This document shows, one piece after another, positions 48,974 to 60,778 of a stretch of 63,167 bases of DNA. Source of the DNA: Candidatus Jordarchaeales archaeon (GTDB taxonomy: Archaea > Asgardarchaeota > Jordiarchaeia > Jordiarchaeales > Freyrarchaeaceae); assembly GCA_038889235.1 (NCBI GenBank), contig JAWAHN010000001.1, positions 1,027,636 to 1,090,802 of the forward strand, written 5' to 3'. The translations under genes were made by a program, and so were the position numbers. Each line of letters begins with the position of its first letter. Position 1 is the first letter of the stretch. A model generated the notes under the pieces. The model searched no databases, was not told where the DNA came from, and saw only the letters and a list, made by a program, of their open reading frames with translations.

Positions 48974-49418
48974 TTAACTGATTATGATGTCTTCTATCCC
49001 GAAGTGTCTGCGCACAAGCAACCGCGCTTTGGCTATTGTACGTCCGTTTTTTCCTATTGCTAATCCTTTATCCTTCGGGTCAACATTAACTATAGCTACC
49101 TTTTTCCCATCTTTCTTTTCAGCAATGTATACAGACTTTACCTTCGCGGGAGCCAACACGTTTTGGATGAAGTTAACCGGCGAATCTGAATACTCAACGA
49201 CCTCAACTTGTTTCCCAAGTATGCTTCGAACTTTCTTTATGTTCGCGCCGCGCTTCCCTATAGCCAACCCAAGGTTGCCCTGCTTAATTACAAATATCAA
49301 CCGTCCATCCTCGTTATCCACTACACAGTCCTTAGCGGTGGCTCCAGTTAGTGTTTCGAACAGCGCAATATACCTCATTTCCTCAGCAGTTAATTTAACA
49401 CCCTGACCGGCCACACGA

Positions 49419-49432
<14 letters not shown>
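48974..49432 (-). CDS. nusA: NusA-like KH-domain protein
   Basis: 152 residues with two KH domains: VIKQGNLGLAIGKRGANIKKVRSILGKQVEVVEY and IVNVDPKDKGLAIGKNGRTIAKARLLVRRHFGIEDI, each with a GxxG loop (GKRG, GKNG). This is the archaeal NusA-related factor that lacks the bacterial RNAP-binding domain. It overlaps eL30 by 14 bases. Part of rpoA''-eL30-nusA. Confidence 0.93.
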
Positions 49433-51405
<1,973 letters not shown>

Positions 51406-52626
51406 ATGAAATGGTGTTTTTCTGTGATAGGCGGCGTTCCTGTAGGTGATGGTTATCCTGTTAGAATAATGGCCATTCTTAACGTGAGTTCCGAGTCTTT
51501 CTATAAGGGATCGATTTTTACTGACGAAAAAGAAATCGAATCCTATGCGTTAAAAGTGGAAGACGCAGGTGCGTCATTCATCGATGTAGGAGGGGTTTCG
51601 TCAGCCCCACCGGAGATTTACGGGCCGAGGCCTCCAGTGTCTGAAGCCGAAGAGTTGGAGCGTGTCATGCGCGCTATTAGAACGCTTAAAGATGTTACGA
51701 GTTTGCCAATCTCCGTGGATACCAGGAGGGCGTCTGTCGCTGAGGCTGCATTAAAAGAAGGCGCGGAGATAATTAACGATATCAGTGGATTTAAGGAAGA
51801 CAATAGGATGGCCCATGTCGTAGCCGATTTCGACGCCTCATGTGTCCTCATGGCTACAATAAATAAGCCGGGAGATGCCAAAAGCATACCCGAGGTAAGG
51901 CGCGCGCTCAAAGAAAGCATAAACTTGGCTTTGGACGCCGGGGTATCTGCGGAAAAAATTCTCATAGACCCGGGTATTGGTTTCGGCAAGCCTTACGAGT
52001 GCGACTTAGAACTACTGAGAGGTCTTCGCAGGTTAAGAGTCCTTCGCAAACCAGTGTTAATCGGTGTTTCGAGGAAAAATTTCGTGGGGCGCGTCCTTGG
52101 ACTGCCAAAACCAGAAGATAGGCTTGTCGGAACGGTGGCCGCTACAGCGGTTGCCGTCTACAATGGTGCCGACGTCGTGCGAGCTCATGATGTTGTTGAA
52201 GCTAAGCAAGCCGCTCTCGTAGCGCAAGCTATTCTAGGCGAGCGAAACTGTGTCGTAGAGCGGGGGGACTATTTCGCTATAGACTTGAGCCAAATCATCG
52301 AAGACAAAAGCGACGTTGAAGAATTAATGGAGCACGCTGACGTGAGCGAGATGGGTTCCAAACTGATGTCTGAAAAAGGAGTTCACCACGTCATTTTTTT
52401 AGGAAACATTTCCACATCCGCGGCGCTGGCATTGAAACAACACTTACTCTCGGTCGGTGGTGAAGCGGCAACTCCTCGTGGAGCAATAGACTTCGAAATT
52501 AAAAGGTGTAACTTGCTGATAATGGCAACCCTTAAACAGTTGAAATCCATTATCCCGAAGTTACAGATGAACTCCTTTGACCTTCCTACGATAGCGGACC
52601 TCCTACTAGAGTTCCTGGAAAAGTGA
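51406..52626 (+). CDS. Dihydropteroate synthase-like protein (archaeal)
   Basis: 406 residues. The N-terminal TIM barrel has ILNVSSESFYKGS, GASFIDVGGVSS (cf. the DHPS I..GG.S pattern), ISVDTRRASVAEAALKEGAEIINDISGF, LIDPGIGFGK and IGVSRKNFVG, all pterin-binding blocks. A C-terminal domain of about 120 residues (LMEHADVSEMGSKLMSEKGVHHVIFLGNISTSAALALKQH) is not in bacterial DHPS. It is the archaeal DHPS-like family linked to methanopterin-type cofactor synthesis, though the exact step is not settled. Followed by the PolD gene 22 bases later. Confidence 0.85.
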   Translation: MKWCFSVIGGVPVGDGYPVRIMAILNVSSESFYKGSIFTDEKEIESYALKVEDAGASFIDVGGVSSAPPEIYGPRPPVSEAEELERVMRAIRTLKDVTSLPISVDTRRASVAEAALKEGAEIINDISGFKEDNRMAHVVADFDASCVLMATINKPGDAKSIPEVRRALKESINLALDAGVSAEKILIDPGIGFGKPYECDLELLRGLRRLRVLRKPVLIGVSRKNFVGRVLGLPKPEDRLVGTVAATAVAVYNGADVVRAHDVVEAKQAALVAQAILGERNCVVERGDYFAIDLSQIIEDKSDVEELMEHADVSEMGSKLMSEKGVHHVIFLGNISTSAALALKQHLLSVGGEAATPRGAIDFEIKRCNLLIMATLKQLKSIIPKLQMNSFDLPTIADLLLEFLEK

Positions 52627-52648
52627 CTTGCCGGCGTGGTGGTATTCG

Positions 52649-55600
52649 ATGGGTGACGGGGGTGAATGGCTTAACAACTACTTCTCATCATTGGAGACAG
52701 CTTTCAATATGCTTTACGAGATCGCGAGTAGAGCCAAGGCTAAGGGCTTAGATCCCTCACTTGAACCAGAAGTCAAGCCGGCCAAAGATATAGCTGCAAG
52801 AGTCGAGGGCATGACAGGTCTCGAAGGTATAGGGGACAAAATAAGGGAGCTGCTTGAGGAGGCTTCAAGAGAGGAGGTCGCTTTCAAGATCGCTGAAGAA
52901 GTTGTCTATGGTAGCTTCTGCCAGTTTGTATCGGAAGAAGAGGCCGCCGACAAAGCGCTTAGAGCAGCACTAGCCATACTAACCGAAAGCGTCACAGCAG
53001 CCCCAATAGAGGGCATTGCTGGAGTTAAAATTAAAAGCAATCCAGACGGAACGAGCTACCTTGCAGTCTACTATGCTGGCCCCATAAGATCCGCTGGTGG
53101 GACAGAGCAAGCCGTATCGGTCCTAATAGCCGACTTTATAAGGCGACTCCTTCGCCTTGACAGATACAAGCCGTCTGAGGAAGAAGTTGAAAGATACGTT
53201 GAAGAAATAGATCTTTACGAGCGTTACGTCGCTCACCTCCAATACCCTTCAACCCCTCAGGAAGTACGGTTTGCGGTCAGAAACATTCCAATAGAAATTA
53301 CTGGAGAACCCACGGATCCATTTGAGGTTTCAGGCCACAGGAACTTAGCCCGCGTCGAGACCAATCAGCTCAGAGGGGGCGCATTATTAGTACTCAACGA
53401 CGGTATATTGGGAAAAGCCAAAAAGCTGAAAAAGTTTGTCGAGCGCCTCGGCTTAACAGGGTGGGAGTGGCTATCCGAGCTTGAGAAATTAAAGGAAGGA
53501 GAGGATAAAGCGAAAGAGGAAAAAAAGGAAGAGAAGGGCGTCGCTCCAAACGAGAAATACCTCTCCGATGTCGTAGCAGGCCGCCCTATTTTAGCCATGC
53601 CGTCTACTGCCGGCGCATTTAGGTTGAGGTACGGCCGCTCCCGAAACACTGGACTGGCTGCCGTGGGAATACACCCAGCCACCATGATACTCCTCGACGG
53701 GTTCCTAGCTCCAGGAACGCATATAAGAACAGAGAGGCCCGGAAAAGGTGCCGTCGTAATGCCCGTAGACAGCATAGAGGGGCCCGTAGTTAGGTTAAGG
53801 GACGGTAGCGTGGTGAGAGTCGAGACAGTCCAGGAAGCTATTGAACTAGTGAACGCCAACAAGGTCGAGAAAATACTGTTCCTCGGCGACATCCTAGTTG
53901 GTTTCGGCGAATTTCTCGAAAACAACCACGTTCTCCTTCCGTCTGGTATATGTGAGGAGTGGTGGGTTCAAGAGGTACGTTTAAAGGTAGACCAGCTTGG
54001 TGGACTAGAAAATGCAAGCCGCATATTGGAGTTGAGTGAAGAACGACTGAACTCGTTACTCGAAAAACCCTTCGAAGTTAAACCCACAGCGCAGGAAGCC
54101 GTGAATATAAGTAAAAAGCTGAAAGTCCCCTTACACCCGAAGTACACTTACAACTGGCAAGACGTAAACATTCAATCCATCCTAGAACTTAAGGAATTCG
54201 TGGAACGTTTTAAAATGGGCTCCATAGTAAGGGCCCCCCTCTCTCAACGTATAAAACAACTTTTAGAAACTTTGGGAGTCCCGCACAAAGTCGAAGGTGG
54301 CGAATTAGTTCTAGGAGAAGAAGAAACCTTCATACTCTCAACGTGCCTAGCAGCGGGGCGAGTCATAGGGCACAACAGTCTTCTACTTTACTCCTCTAAC
54401 ACACCGAACGATTTCCTTTCAGTTCTCGCAGGATTCCCCATCAAGCCAAAATCGACTGTCTATGTAGGCGCGAGAATGGGCAGACCAGAGAAGGCTGACG
54501 TGAGAACTCTGAGTCCACCCGTCCACGTCCTTTTCCCTGTCGGGCTCCAGGGAGGGCGTGAGAGGGATATCGTAAAGGCAGCAGCGAGTGGGACAGTTAA
54601 AGTGGAGATTGCAAGAAGGCGCTGCCCTGAATGCGGCGACTACACATTCAACGTTTACTGCAGAAACTGCAACTGTAGAACAGTCCAAATAATGAGCTGC
54701 CCCAAGTGCGGCTTCCCAACGAGTAACAGTAAATGTCCAAGCTGCGGAACCGAGGCAAAACCCTACTCCAAAACAACAATAGACCTGAAAAGGGAGCTTG
54801 AAGCCGCTATGAAAAACCTAGGCATGAGCTCGCCGCCAAAAAGCCTTAAAGGTGTCATAGGGCTATCTAGCGCTACAAAGCTTCCCGAACCCTTGGAAAA
54901 GGGCCTGCTGCGTGCTAAGTACGGATTATACGTTTACAAGGATGGGACGGTTAGATTCGACGCCACGGACGCACCCTTAACACACTTTACTCCTAGGGAA
55001 GTGTCGGTCCCCGTTGAAAAACTAAAACAGTTAGGATACACTCACGACTACAAGGGTGCCCCCCTAACGAGGGACGACCAAATACTGGAGCTAAAACCGC
55101 AGGACATAGTTATACCCTTCAACTGCGCAAGCTACTTCGTTAAGGTTGCCAAGTTCATCGATGAGCTTCTCACCAAGTTCTACGGGCTGCAACCCTATTA
55201 TAACGTAGAAAAAGAAGAAGACTTAGTCGGTCACTTAGTCATAGGCCTAGCTCCACACACATCAGCGGGAATCCTGGGGAGAATAATTGGTTTCACGAGA
55301 GCCAGCGTTTGCTTCGCCCATCCTTACTGGCACGCCGCTAAAAGAAGAAATTGCGACGGGGACGAAGACGCCATAATGCTAGCCCTAGACGTGCTCCTCA
55401 ACTTTTCAAAAGCATACATCCCCGACAAGAGAGGTGGAATGATGGACATCCCCCTCATAGTCACCGTGTTCCTAAACCCCTCTGAGGTGGATAGTGAAGC
55501 GCATAACCTAGACACAGGCTTCATTTACCCACTCGAGTTCTATCATGCGACATACTCCTTTCCTAGCCCGGACGAGCAAGCGAAGAAGCTTGACATAGTT

Positions 55601-56104
55601 GCGCACAGGTTGGGAACACCGAGACAATACTACGGTTTCGGCTTCACGCACCCTACAACTAACATAACCGAGGGACCTGAAACAACTTCTTACAAGAAGT
55701 TGAACAAGATGAGCGAAAAAATTGAAGCTCAGCTTTCCCTTGCATCCAGAATAAGAGCGGTAACAGAACACGACGTGGCAGAGAAAATACTGCAAAAACA
55801 TTTGCTAAGAGACATAGTTGGAAACCTCAAAGCATTTTCCACACAAAGTGTAAGATGCATAAACTGTAACGAAAAGTATAGGAGGCCGCCCCTGAAAGGG
55901 GTGTGCCTGATGTGTGGTGGAAAACTTGTTCTCACCGTTCACCAAGCAACCATAGAGAAATACCTTCCATACGCAGTTGACCTAATCAAACGCTATAACC
56001 TCAGACCTTACATAGCCCAAAGAGTAAAACTTGTGCAAGACACCATAAGTCTCCTTTTCCGGAAGAGCGGAAAGCAAAAACAATTAACCCTCATAGACAT
56101 TTAA
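52649..56104 (+). CDS. polC: DNA polymerase D large subunit (DP2)
   Basis: About 1151 residues, no intein. Known features: the early SAGGTEQAVSVL motif, the FRLRYGRSRNTGLAAVGIHPATM region, zinc ribbons CPECGDYTFNVYCRNCNC (near 657-675) and CPKCGFPTSNSKCPSCG, the catalytic acidic motif NCDGDEDAIML near residue 900 and a C-terminal ribbon CINCNEKYRRPPLKGVCLMCGGKL. The tail KQKQLTLIDI resembles a PCNA-binding PIP box without its aromatic pair. ATG at 52649 follows GTGGTGG. The small subunit DP1 is not in the window. Confidence 0.97.
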   Translation: MGDGGEWLNNYFSSLETAFNMLYEIASRAKAKGLDPSLEPEVKPAKDIAARVEGMTGLEGIGDKIRELLEEASREEVAFKIAEEVVYGSFCQFVSEEEAADKALRAALAILTESVTAAPIEGIAGVKIKSNPDGTSYLAVYYAGPIRSAGGTEQAVSVLIADFIRRLLRLDRYKPSEEEVERYVEEIDLYERYVAHLQYPSTPQEVRFAVRNIPIEITGEPTDPFEVSGHRNLARVETNQLRGGALLVLNDGILGKAKKLKKFVERLGLTGWEWLSELEKLKEGEDKAKEEKKEEKGVAPNEKYLSDVVAGRPILAMPSTAGAFRLRYGRSRNTGLAAVGIHPATMILLDGFLAPGTHIRTERPGKGAVVMPVDSIEGPVVRLRDGSVVRVETVQEAIELVNANKVEKILFLGDILVGFGEFLENNHVLLPSGICEEWWVQEVRLKVDQLGGLENASRILELSEERLNSLLEKPFEVKPTAQEAVNISKKLKVPLHPKYTYNWQDVNIQSILELKEFVERFKMGSIVRAPLSQRIKQLLETLGVPHKVEGGELVLGEEETFILSTCLAAGRVIGHNSLLLYSSNTPNDFLSVLAGFPIKPKSTVYVGARMGRPEKADVRTLSPPVHVLFPVGLQGGRERDIVKAAASGTVKVEIARRRCPECGDYTFNVYCRNCNCRTVQIMSCPKCGFPTSNSKCPSCGTEAKPYSKTTIDLKRELEAAMKNLGMSSPPKSLKGVIGLSSATKLPEPLEKGLLRAKYGLYVYKDGTVRFDATDAPLTHFTPREVSVPVEKLKQLGYTHDYKGAPLTRDDQILELKPQDIVIPFNCASYFVKVAKFIDELLTKFYGLQPYYNVEKEEDLVGHLVIGLAPHTSAGILGRIIGFTRASVCFAHPYWHAAKRRNCDGDEDAIMLALDVLLNFSKAYIPDKRGGMMDIPLIVTVFLNPSEVDSEAHNLDTGFIYPLEFYHATYSFPSPDEQAKKLDIVAHRLGTPRQYYGFGFTHPTTNITEGPETTSYKKLNKMSEKIEAQLSLASRIRAVTEHDVAEKILQKHLLRDIVGNLKAFSTQSVRCINCNEKYRRPPLKGVCLMCGGKLVLTVHQATIEKYLPYAVDLIKRYNLRPYIAQRVKLVQDTISLLFRKSGKQKQLTLIDI

Positions 56105-56124
56105 CTTATATTTGGTGAAAAACG

Positions 56125-56433
56125 GTGCGGATAGCTAGGTGGAGAAAGATTCCGCACATCCCGCAAGCGGTTCTTAAATTGAAGAGAAACGTACAGCAAG
56201 GAGTGTCGACGAGAAGCAAGATAATACAAGCTCTTAAGGCGGGGCCTAAAACTGCTAGAGAAATAGCAGACGAATTAGGCATGAATTACAGCACTGTTTT
56301 AAGACACCTTAAGTTAATGGAAAAGGAAAAAATAGTCTTTTGCGAGCGTGGGGTTGGTTTTCGCTGGAAGCTGACAGGGCTAGGGCAACAACCTCTCCAG
56401 CAACACCAAGACAGCAGCGAAAAAACATTGTAA
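56125..56433 (+). CDS. Winged-helix transcriptional regulator (ArsR-like)
   Basis: 102 residues. RSKIIQALKAGPKTAREIADELGMNYSTVLRHLKLMEKEKIVFCERGVGFRWKLTGLG is a typical winged helix, with helix 3 NYSTVLRHLKLME and the wing GVGFRWKL. A basic N-terminus (RIARWRKIPHIPQAVLKLKRNV) precedes it. Start GTG after GGTGA. It follows polC by 20 bases on the same strand and may be in its operon. Confidence 0.75.
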   Translation: MRIARWRKIPHIPQAVLKLKRNVQQGVSTRSKIIQALKAGPKTAREIADELGMNYSTVLRHLKLMEKEKIVFCERGVGFRWKLTGLGQQPLQQHQDSSEKTL

Positions 56434-56445
56434 GTGGCTGTTGAA

Positions 56446-56552
56446 TGGTGGGCGGGCCAGGATTCGAACCTGGGACCTCCGCCGTGTGAGGGCGGCTTCT
56501 CGCCCCTAAGTGAACCTTTCAGAGGGCGTCATAACCGCTAGACTACCCGCCC
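56446..56552 (-). tRNA. tRNA-Val(CAC) with a non-canonical intron
   Basis: Acceptor GGGCGGG/CCCGCCC, discriminator A and encoded CCA (56446-56448). Anticodon arm CCGCC-CTCACAC-GGCGG, T-arm CCAGG-TTCGAAT-CCTGG. An insert of 31 nt (about 56497-56527) lies between the D-stem and anticodon stem, around 25/26, and boundaries can slide by 3 because GCC repeats at both ends. I did not find a strict bulge-helix-bulge here, although CGCCC/GGGCG pairing is present. There is no 37/38 intron. Confidence 0.85.
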
Positions 56553-56815
56553 AGCTGTTGCACAAGAGAGTAAAGGGGTGTGGCGTTTTTTAAGCATTAC
56601 GTTACTTGTTGATCGGGAAACCATTCTGTATGTCCCAATTTCCTCTCTAGAAGCTTGAGCCCATCTTGCCTTTAAGAGGCTAAGCTTTCTTTGAGAAAGA
56701 TGCGGAATTTTTGCTTCCGAGTTTTCGGTAGGGGCTGAACGCGTAAAACTTAAGAAATCAGAAGGTTAGTTAGCTTACACGTTTCACCACCCCTTCTTTC
56801 AAAAGGGGGACAAGT

Positions 56816-57994
56816 TTGACGTCGGCCAAAAGCGCTAAGTCCATCGGATATTACGGAATACTGTTCTTCGGCCTCATGAGCCTACTAGCAGACATCGTCT
56901 ACGAAGGTGGGCGGAGCATAATACCGGAGCTTTTAAGAACGCTAGGTGCCTCCGCAGTCGTTGTTGGAGCCATAACAGGTCTAGGGGAGCTCATAGGATA
57001 TGTTTTCCGCCTCCCAAGCGGGCTTCTAGCGGATCGAAGTGGCAAGTACTGGCCTTTCCTCGCCTTAGGATATGGCTGCATATTCTTCATACCTGCATTG
57101 TCTCTCACCGATAAATGGGAGCTGGTAGCACTTTTCATCCTCATGGAACGTTTTGGGAAGGCGGTGAGAACACCGTCAAGAGACGCCACTATATCGTTCA
57201 TCGCTAGGGACATTGGCACCGGAAAAGCCTTTGGAATCCATGAAGTACTGGACCAGATAGGCGCGCTTATAGGACCAGTGCTCGTCTCGGTGGCTGTTGC
57301 ATTATCGATGAACAACATCCGTTTATCACTTTCAACACTAGTGGTACCCGCCCTGGCGACAATGCTAGTGATATGCGTTGCTTACTTCAAACTTCGCAAC
57401 ACTATAGGCCTCCGTCCCCGCTACGAGGCTGCCCCTCAATTGCTGAAAACACTGGACAAGCGTTTCTGGATGTACAACCTGATAGCCGCGCTTAGCGTAG
57501 TTGGCTTCCTTCACTACTCTCTCATAGCTTACCGCGCTGGTGGGGTCATCGAGCCTTGGCTCATCCCCCTACTCTATGCGGCAGCTATGGGCGTTGACGC
57601 GTTGGCGGCTGGAGTTTTGGGGTTTGCATACGACCGCTTTAAGCTGAAGATTTTCTGGCTGATAATACCTCTATCCGCTCTGCCAGCCGTTCTTTCTGTT
57701 AAAGGCAACGCCCTTCTCTTATCTCTTGCAATATTGATGTATGGTGTAGGAATAGGAGCTCAAGAATCGATCTACAGATCTGTAATAGCCGACCTGTCAC
57801 CCTTGGAGGCACGCGCAACGGCGTACGGTGTTTTCAACATGATCTATGGTTTTGCATGGCTGGCGGGCGGCTTCATTATGGGTTTAATGTACGACTTAAG
57901 CGCCGCTGTTGGACCACTGCTCGTCGCCATCTTCAGCGTCACCTGCCAACTAACTGCTGCCCTCGCCTTTTTCTTCCTGCTTAAGAAGTCCTAA
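56816..57994 (+). CDS. Major facilitator superfamily transporter
   Basis: 392 residues with about 12 hydrophobic segments. The loop after helix 2 has GELIGYVFRLPSGLLADRSGKYWPF, the MFS G.L.DR.G.R motif, and GFAYDRFKLKIFW mirrors it in the second half. SLMSLLADIVYEGGRSIIPELLRTLGAS near the start resembles a group of MFS carriers in Chloroflexi and archaea. Substrate unknown. TTG start at 56816 after AAGGGGGA. Convergent with topoisomerase VI. Confidence 0.85.
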   Translation: MTSAKSAKSIGYYGILFFGLMSLLADIVYEGGRSIIPELLRTLGASAVVVGAITGLGELIGYVFRLPSGLLADRSGKYWPFLALGYGCIFFIPALSLTDKWELVALFILMERFGKAVRTPSRDATISFIARDIGTGKAFGIHEVLDQIGALIGPVLVSVAVALSMNNIRLSLSTLVVPALATMLVICVAYFKLRNTIGLRPRYEAAPQLLKTLDKRFWMYNLIAALSVVGFLHYSLIAYRAGGVIEPWLIPLLYAAAMGVDALAAGVLGFAYDRFKLKIFWLIIPLSALPAVLSVKGNALLLSLAILMYGVGIGAQESIYRSVIADLSPLEARATAYGVFNMIYGFAWLAGGFIMGLMYDLSAAVGPLLVAIFSVTCQLTAALAFFFLLKKS

Positions 57995-59046
57995 AATGCC
58001 TTCTGGTCGAGCTTTTCAGGGAGATACTTGTCCGTCACGTAGCTTAGCCCGTGTACGCTCAAAGCCTGTTGCTCCGTTTTCTTCCCTTCTTCCTCAAACT
58101 TCTTAAGTTGCTTCCTCCAGAAAGGCGACTGGTACCTTGGATCGGCCATAAGCTCACCCAGCCTCTTCCAGTCCTTTTCGTTAAACTTTTCGTACGGAAG
58201 CCTGTACTCTTCTATATCTGTTGGAAGAACTCCTATCCACTCAGCGTCCGGTATGACTATGTTGTCGACGTGGGCAGCGTTAGCTGAACCACTTATTATC
58301 ACCATTGCTATGTGTGCCCCCCAAGGGTCGCCATCAGTAAACACGTAAACCGGTAAACCCAGTTCCCTTCTTATCCTATAGGCTAGGTGCCTCGCCAGCC
58401 TTGGTGCTTGCCCAGCTGTGTGAATCAGTAACGCCTTAAACTTCTTGTGGGCTTTCTCCTCTATTAGTCGCGTGAACATTCCTCCACTTTCAACCATAAT
58501 TACCTTTTCAGCCCCACAGTCGCAGAACTCAGCTTCGGCTAGCGCTGGACCTATAGCTACTCCATCAGGGCTTGCCGTCAAGTTAAGCTTTGTTTTTTCG
58601 TATCCGGGAATGTTGTATCTTATTGTGAGGTCCCCGTATATTGTCGCCCTCTCTTCAGGAAAAATTCTCAGTTGCTCCCTTGAAACTCCAAGGAGAGCTT
58701 CTAGGTCTGCCACTATGCTGTCCGACTCTTGCTGATCTCTAAACTTCAACCCGTAAGACTCAGCCATGTAGTACAAGTCTCTTAGCGTGGTACTCTTTCC
58801 CTCCTCTATGAGTCGCTTTGCAATCCAGGCGATCCAAAGGGTTTGCGTAAATACACGGAGGTGTTTCATATTCGACACAGTCCTCCTCGCTTTAGCTTCG
58901 CCGAGAACAAACTTTCTCTCCTTCTCATCGTAAACTATGTTTGAGGACGCCCTGCTAGGTATATCTAAGAACGGCATCTCTCCACGTTCAAGCTGGGCAC
59001 AGATACCCTCCCCTAGGGCTGCTAACTTAAGCAAGACGTTATTCAA
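57991..59046 (-). CDS. top6A: DNA topoisomerase VI subunit A
   Basis: About 351 residues. The catalytic tyrosine is in TTLRDLYYMAESYGLKF, the Toprim acidic motif in VYVFTDGDPWGAHIAMVI. It is the Spo11-like subunit that cuts DNA. TTG at 59046 follows GGGGAGGGGACGG and overlaps the top6B stop by 8 bases; the longer frame is a shadow in top6B. Order B then A in one operon is the usual archaeal one. Confidence 0.95.
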   Translation of the reverse strand: MNNVLLKLAALGEGICAQLERGEMPFLDIPSRASSNIVYDEKERKFVLGEAKARRTVSNMKHLRVFTQTLWIAWIAKRLIEEGKSTTLRDLYYMAESYGLKFRDQQESDSIVADLEALLGVSREQLRIFPEERATIYGDLTIRYNIPGYEKTKLNLTASPDGVAIGPALAEAEFCDCGAEKVIMVESGGMFTRLIEEKAHKKFKALLIHTAGQAPRLARHLAYRIRRELGLPVYVFTDGDPWGAHIAMVIISGSANAAHVDNIVIPDAEWIGVLPTDIEEYRLPYEKFNEKDWKRLGELMADPRYQSPFWRKQLKKFEEEGKKTEQQALSVHGLSYVTDKYLPEKLDQKAF

Positions 59047-60535
59047 ACCGTCCCCTCCCCGAGATTTTTTCGATAATCGGGGTGATGTCCGGCTCCTTCT
59101 GTCTACCCGCGAGCTCAGCGGCAAATCTAGCAATCTTAGGGAGATACTTGTTGTACACGTTAACCCTCTGGTTCATCTTTTCATGGCAAGCCCTCCCTGT
59201 CAGATATGCCTTCAACCGTCTACAGCACTCTTTTAAGGCCAACTCGATTTCCCTCTCAATTTCTGGAACATCGGCAATGCATTCTTTCCCCGCGGTCTTG
59301 AATGGAACCTTCGTCGAGCATACGTGAGTGAAGACCGCTAGGGGCTGCGCTCGGTCGAATAGATAGTTACCCCAGTTAAATCTTTTAACAACGTCCATGG
59401 AAACGTCGCTGTGAGCGTCATAAAGGAGTGGTATCTTGTTCGCAAATCTGAAAAGGGCAACCTCCCCATCAATTCCCTTACACCCGTACGCCACGGCGAC
59501 CTCCACTATAAACGGGTGTCCAGAGTACGCGGATGGCGGCCTCTGACACACTGCGACGAACTCAGGGTTGAAGACTTTCACGATAGCTTTCTTCAAGGAT
59601 TCCTCGCCTATAGGCGAAAGACACCTGGCGTCTGGAGGGGGAAAATCGTATTTCTTCATAGCCTCCCATAGCTCTACTATGTCGCTGTTCGTGAGCGACG
59701 AAACAGGTTGATGTGGACTAAACCCAGCGAACTCTAGGAACTTTTTAGCAGTAGCCTGGCCGACCCTCTGGAAGTTTGCAACCATGAACGCGAGGAGGTT
59801 TTTTCCCTCACTTTTCCTAAGAAGCCTTCTCAGCATTTCTATATCTACTCCGTGAGGGTGAGGTAGCACCTCTACAGGTGGGCTAGACATCTTGTCCTCG
59901 CTTCTCCCGAACACGTAGACGTTTCCCGTGGGGTCGGTGAACTCTATTTCAGCGTACGGAGAAGATATACTCGTCAGCTTGAAATACTCAAGAATCTTTT
60001 TCTCAGCCCTAGAGTAGTCACCCTCAAAGCACAACTCCACAACTGTCCCATGCCATCCTTCCTTGTTCGAGAAGCGCTTTCGCCCCTCCACTATAGGCGT
60101 ATTTCTTTCAATATCTATCCTGAGCTTCACTTCGAATATGTCTCCCCCGTCACTCACGAGTATCTTTGCAGGCTCACCCGTTGTGACTTGGCTGTAAAGT
60201 AGCGCCATGGAAATTCCTAAGCCAAAAACCCCCCTACTTTGCTTAATCCCAAACTTAGAACCATAAAGAAACTTTCCAAAAGCGTATGAGACTTCTTCTG
60301 GTGGGACCCCCAATCCGTTGTCTTCAACCCTCAAATGGTATGCTTTCCCCTCAAAGTTGCTAATAGCAACCTTAATGTTTGGAAGAATTCCAGCCTCCTC
60401 GCATGCATCCAAACTGTTCTCCACAGCTTCACGAACGATCATGTAAGTTGCACGTGAGGGGTTAGAGAAGCCTGCAAGCTCCCTGTGTTTATAGAAAAAG
60501 TCTGAGACACTGATTTCCCCAAACACCGGTTTCAT
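59039..60535 (-). CDS. top6B: DNA topoisomerase VI subunit B
   Basis: 498 residues. GHKL ATPase: MIVREAVENSLDACEEAG (N box), VEDNGLGVPPEEV (G1), FGLGISMALLYSQVTTG (G2). A middle helix-two-turn-helix (GKNLLAFMVANFQRVGQATAKKFLEFAG) and a transducer domain follow. ATG at 60535 gives the family start KPVFGEISVSDFFYKHRELAGFSNPSRATYM. TATA-like GGTATTTATG lies at about 60581-60590 on the reverse strand. Confidence 0.96.
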   Translation of the reverse strand: MKPVFGEISVSDFFYKHRELAGFSNPSRATYMIVREAVENSLDACEEAGILPNIKVAISNFEGKAYHLRVEDNGLGVPPEEVSYAFGKFLYGSKFGIKQSRGVFGLGISMALLYSQVTTGEPAKILVSDGGDIFEVKLRIDIERNTPIVEGRKRFSNKEGWHGTVVELCFEGDYSRAEKKILEYFKLTSISSPYAEIEFTDPTGNVYVFGRSEDKMSSPPVEVLPHPHGVDIEMLRRLLRKSEGKNLLAFMVANFQRVGQATAKKFLEFAGFSPHQPVSSLTNSDIVELWEAMKKYDFPPPDARCLSPIGEESLKKAIVKVFNPEFVAVCQRPPSAYSGHPFIVEVAVAYGCKGIDGEVALFRFANKIPLLYDAHSDVSMDVVKRFNWGNYLFDRAQPLAVFTHVCSTKVPFKTAGKECIADVPEIEREIELALKECCRRLKAYLTGRACHEKMNQRVNVYNKYLPKIARFAAELAGRQKEPDITPIIEKISGRGRFE

Positions 60536-60685
60536 GTTTTAATCTTCGCTGTAAAGGCTTTTCTACGATGGTAATACAAACATAAATACCAAAGTAATAC
60601 GCCGCACCGCTGGGGTATTAGAGCAACCGAGCTCCGTAAGAAAACGTTTTAATAGGGGCGTTTTCTCGAGTGTTTAGTAGGAAGT

Positions 60686-60778
60686 GGGCCCCTAGCTCAG
60701 CCTGGTAGAGCTTAGAGCGCTAAAAGCACCCGGTTTGCACCCGGGAGGCCGCGGGTTCAAATCCCGCGGGGTCCACCA
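60686..60778 (+). tRNA. tRNA-Ala(TGC) with a non-canonical intron
   Basis: Acceptor GGGCCCC/GGGGTCC (one G-T pair), discriminator A, encoded CCA (60776-60778). D-arm GCTC...GAGC, anticodon arm CCCGG-TTTGCAC-CCGGG, T-arm GCGGG-TTCAAAT-CCCGC. A 16-nt insert around 60709-60724 lies in the D-arm 3' strand (boundaries slide within an AGC repeat). Cut just before AGC, it forms central helix TGGT/GCTA, bulges AGA/AAA and inner stem GCT-TAG-AGC. There is no 37/38 intron. Confidence 0.9.
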
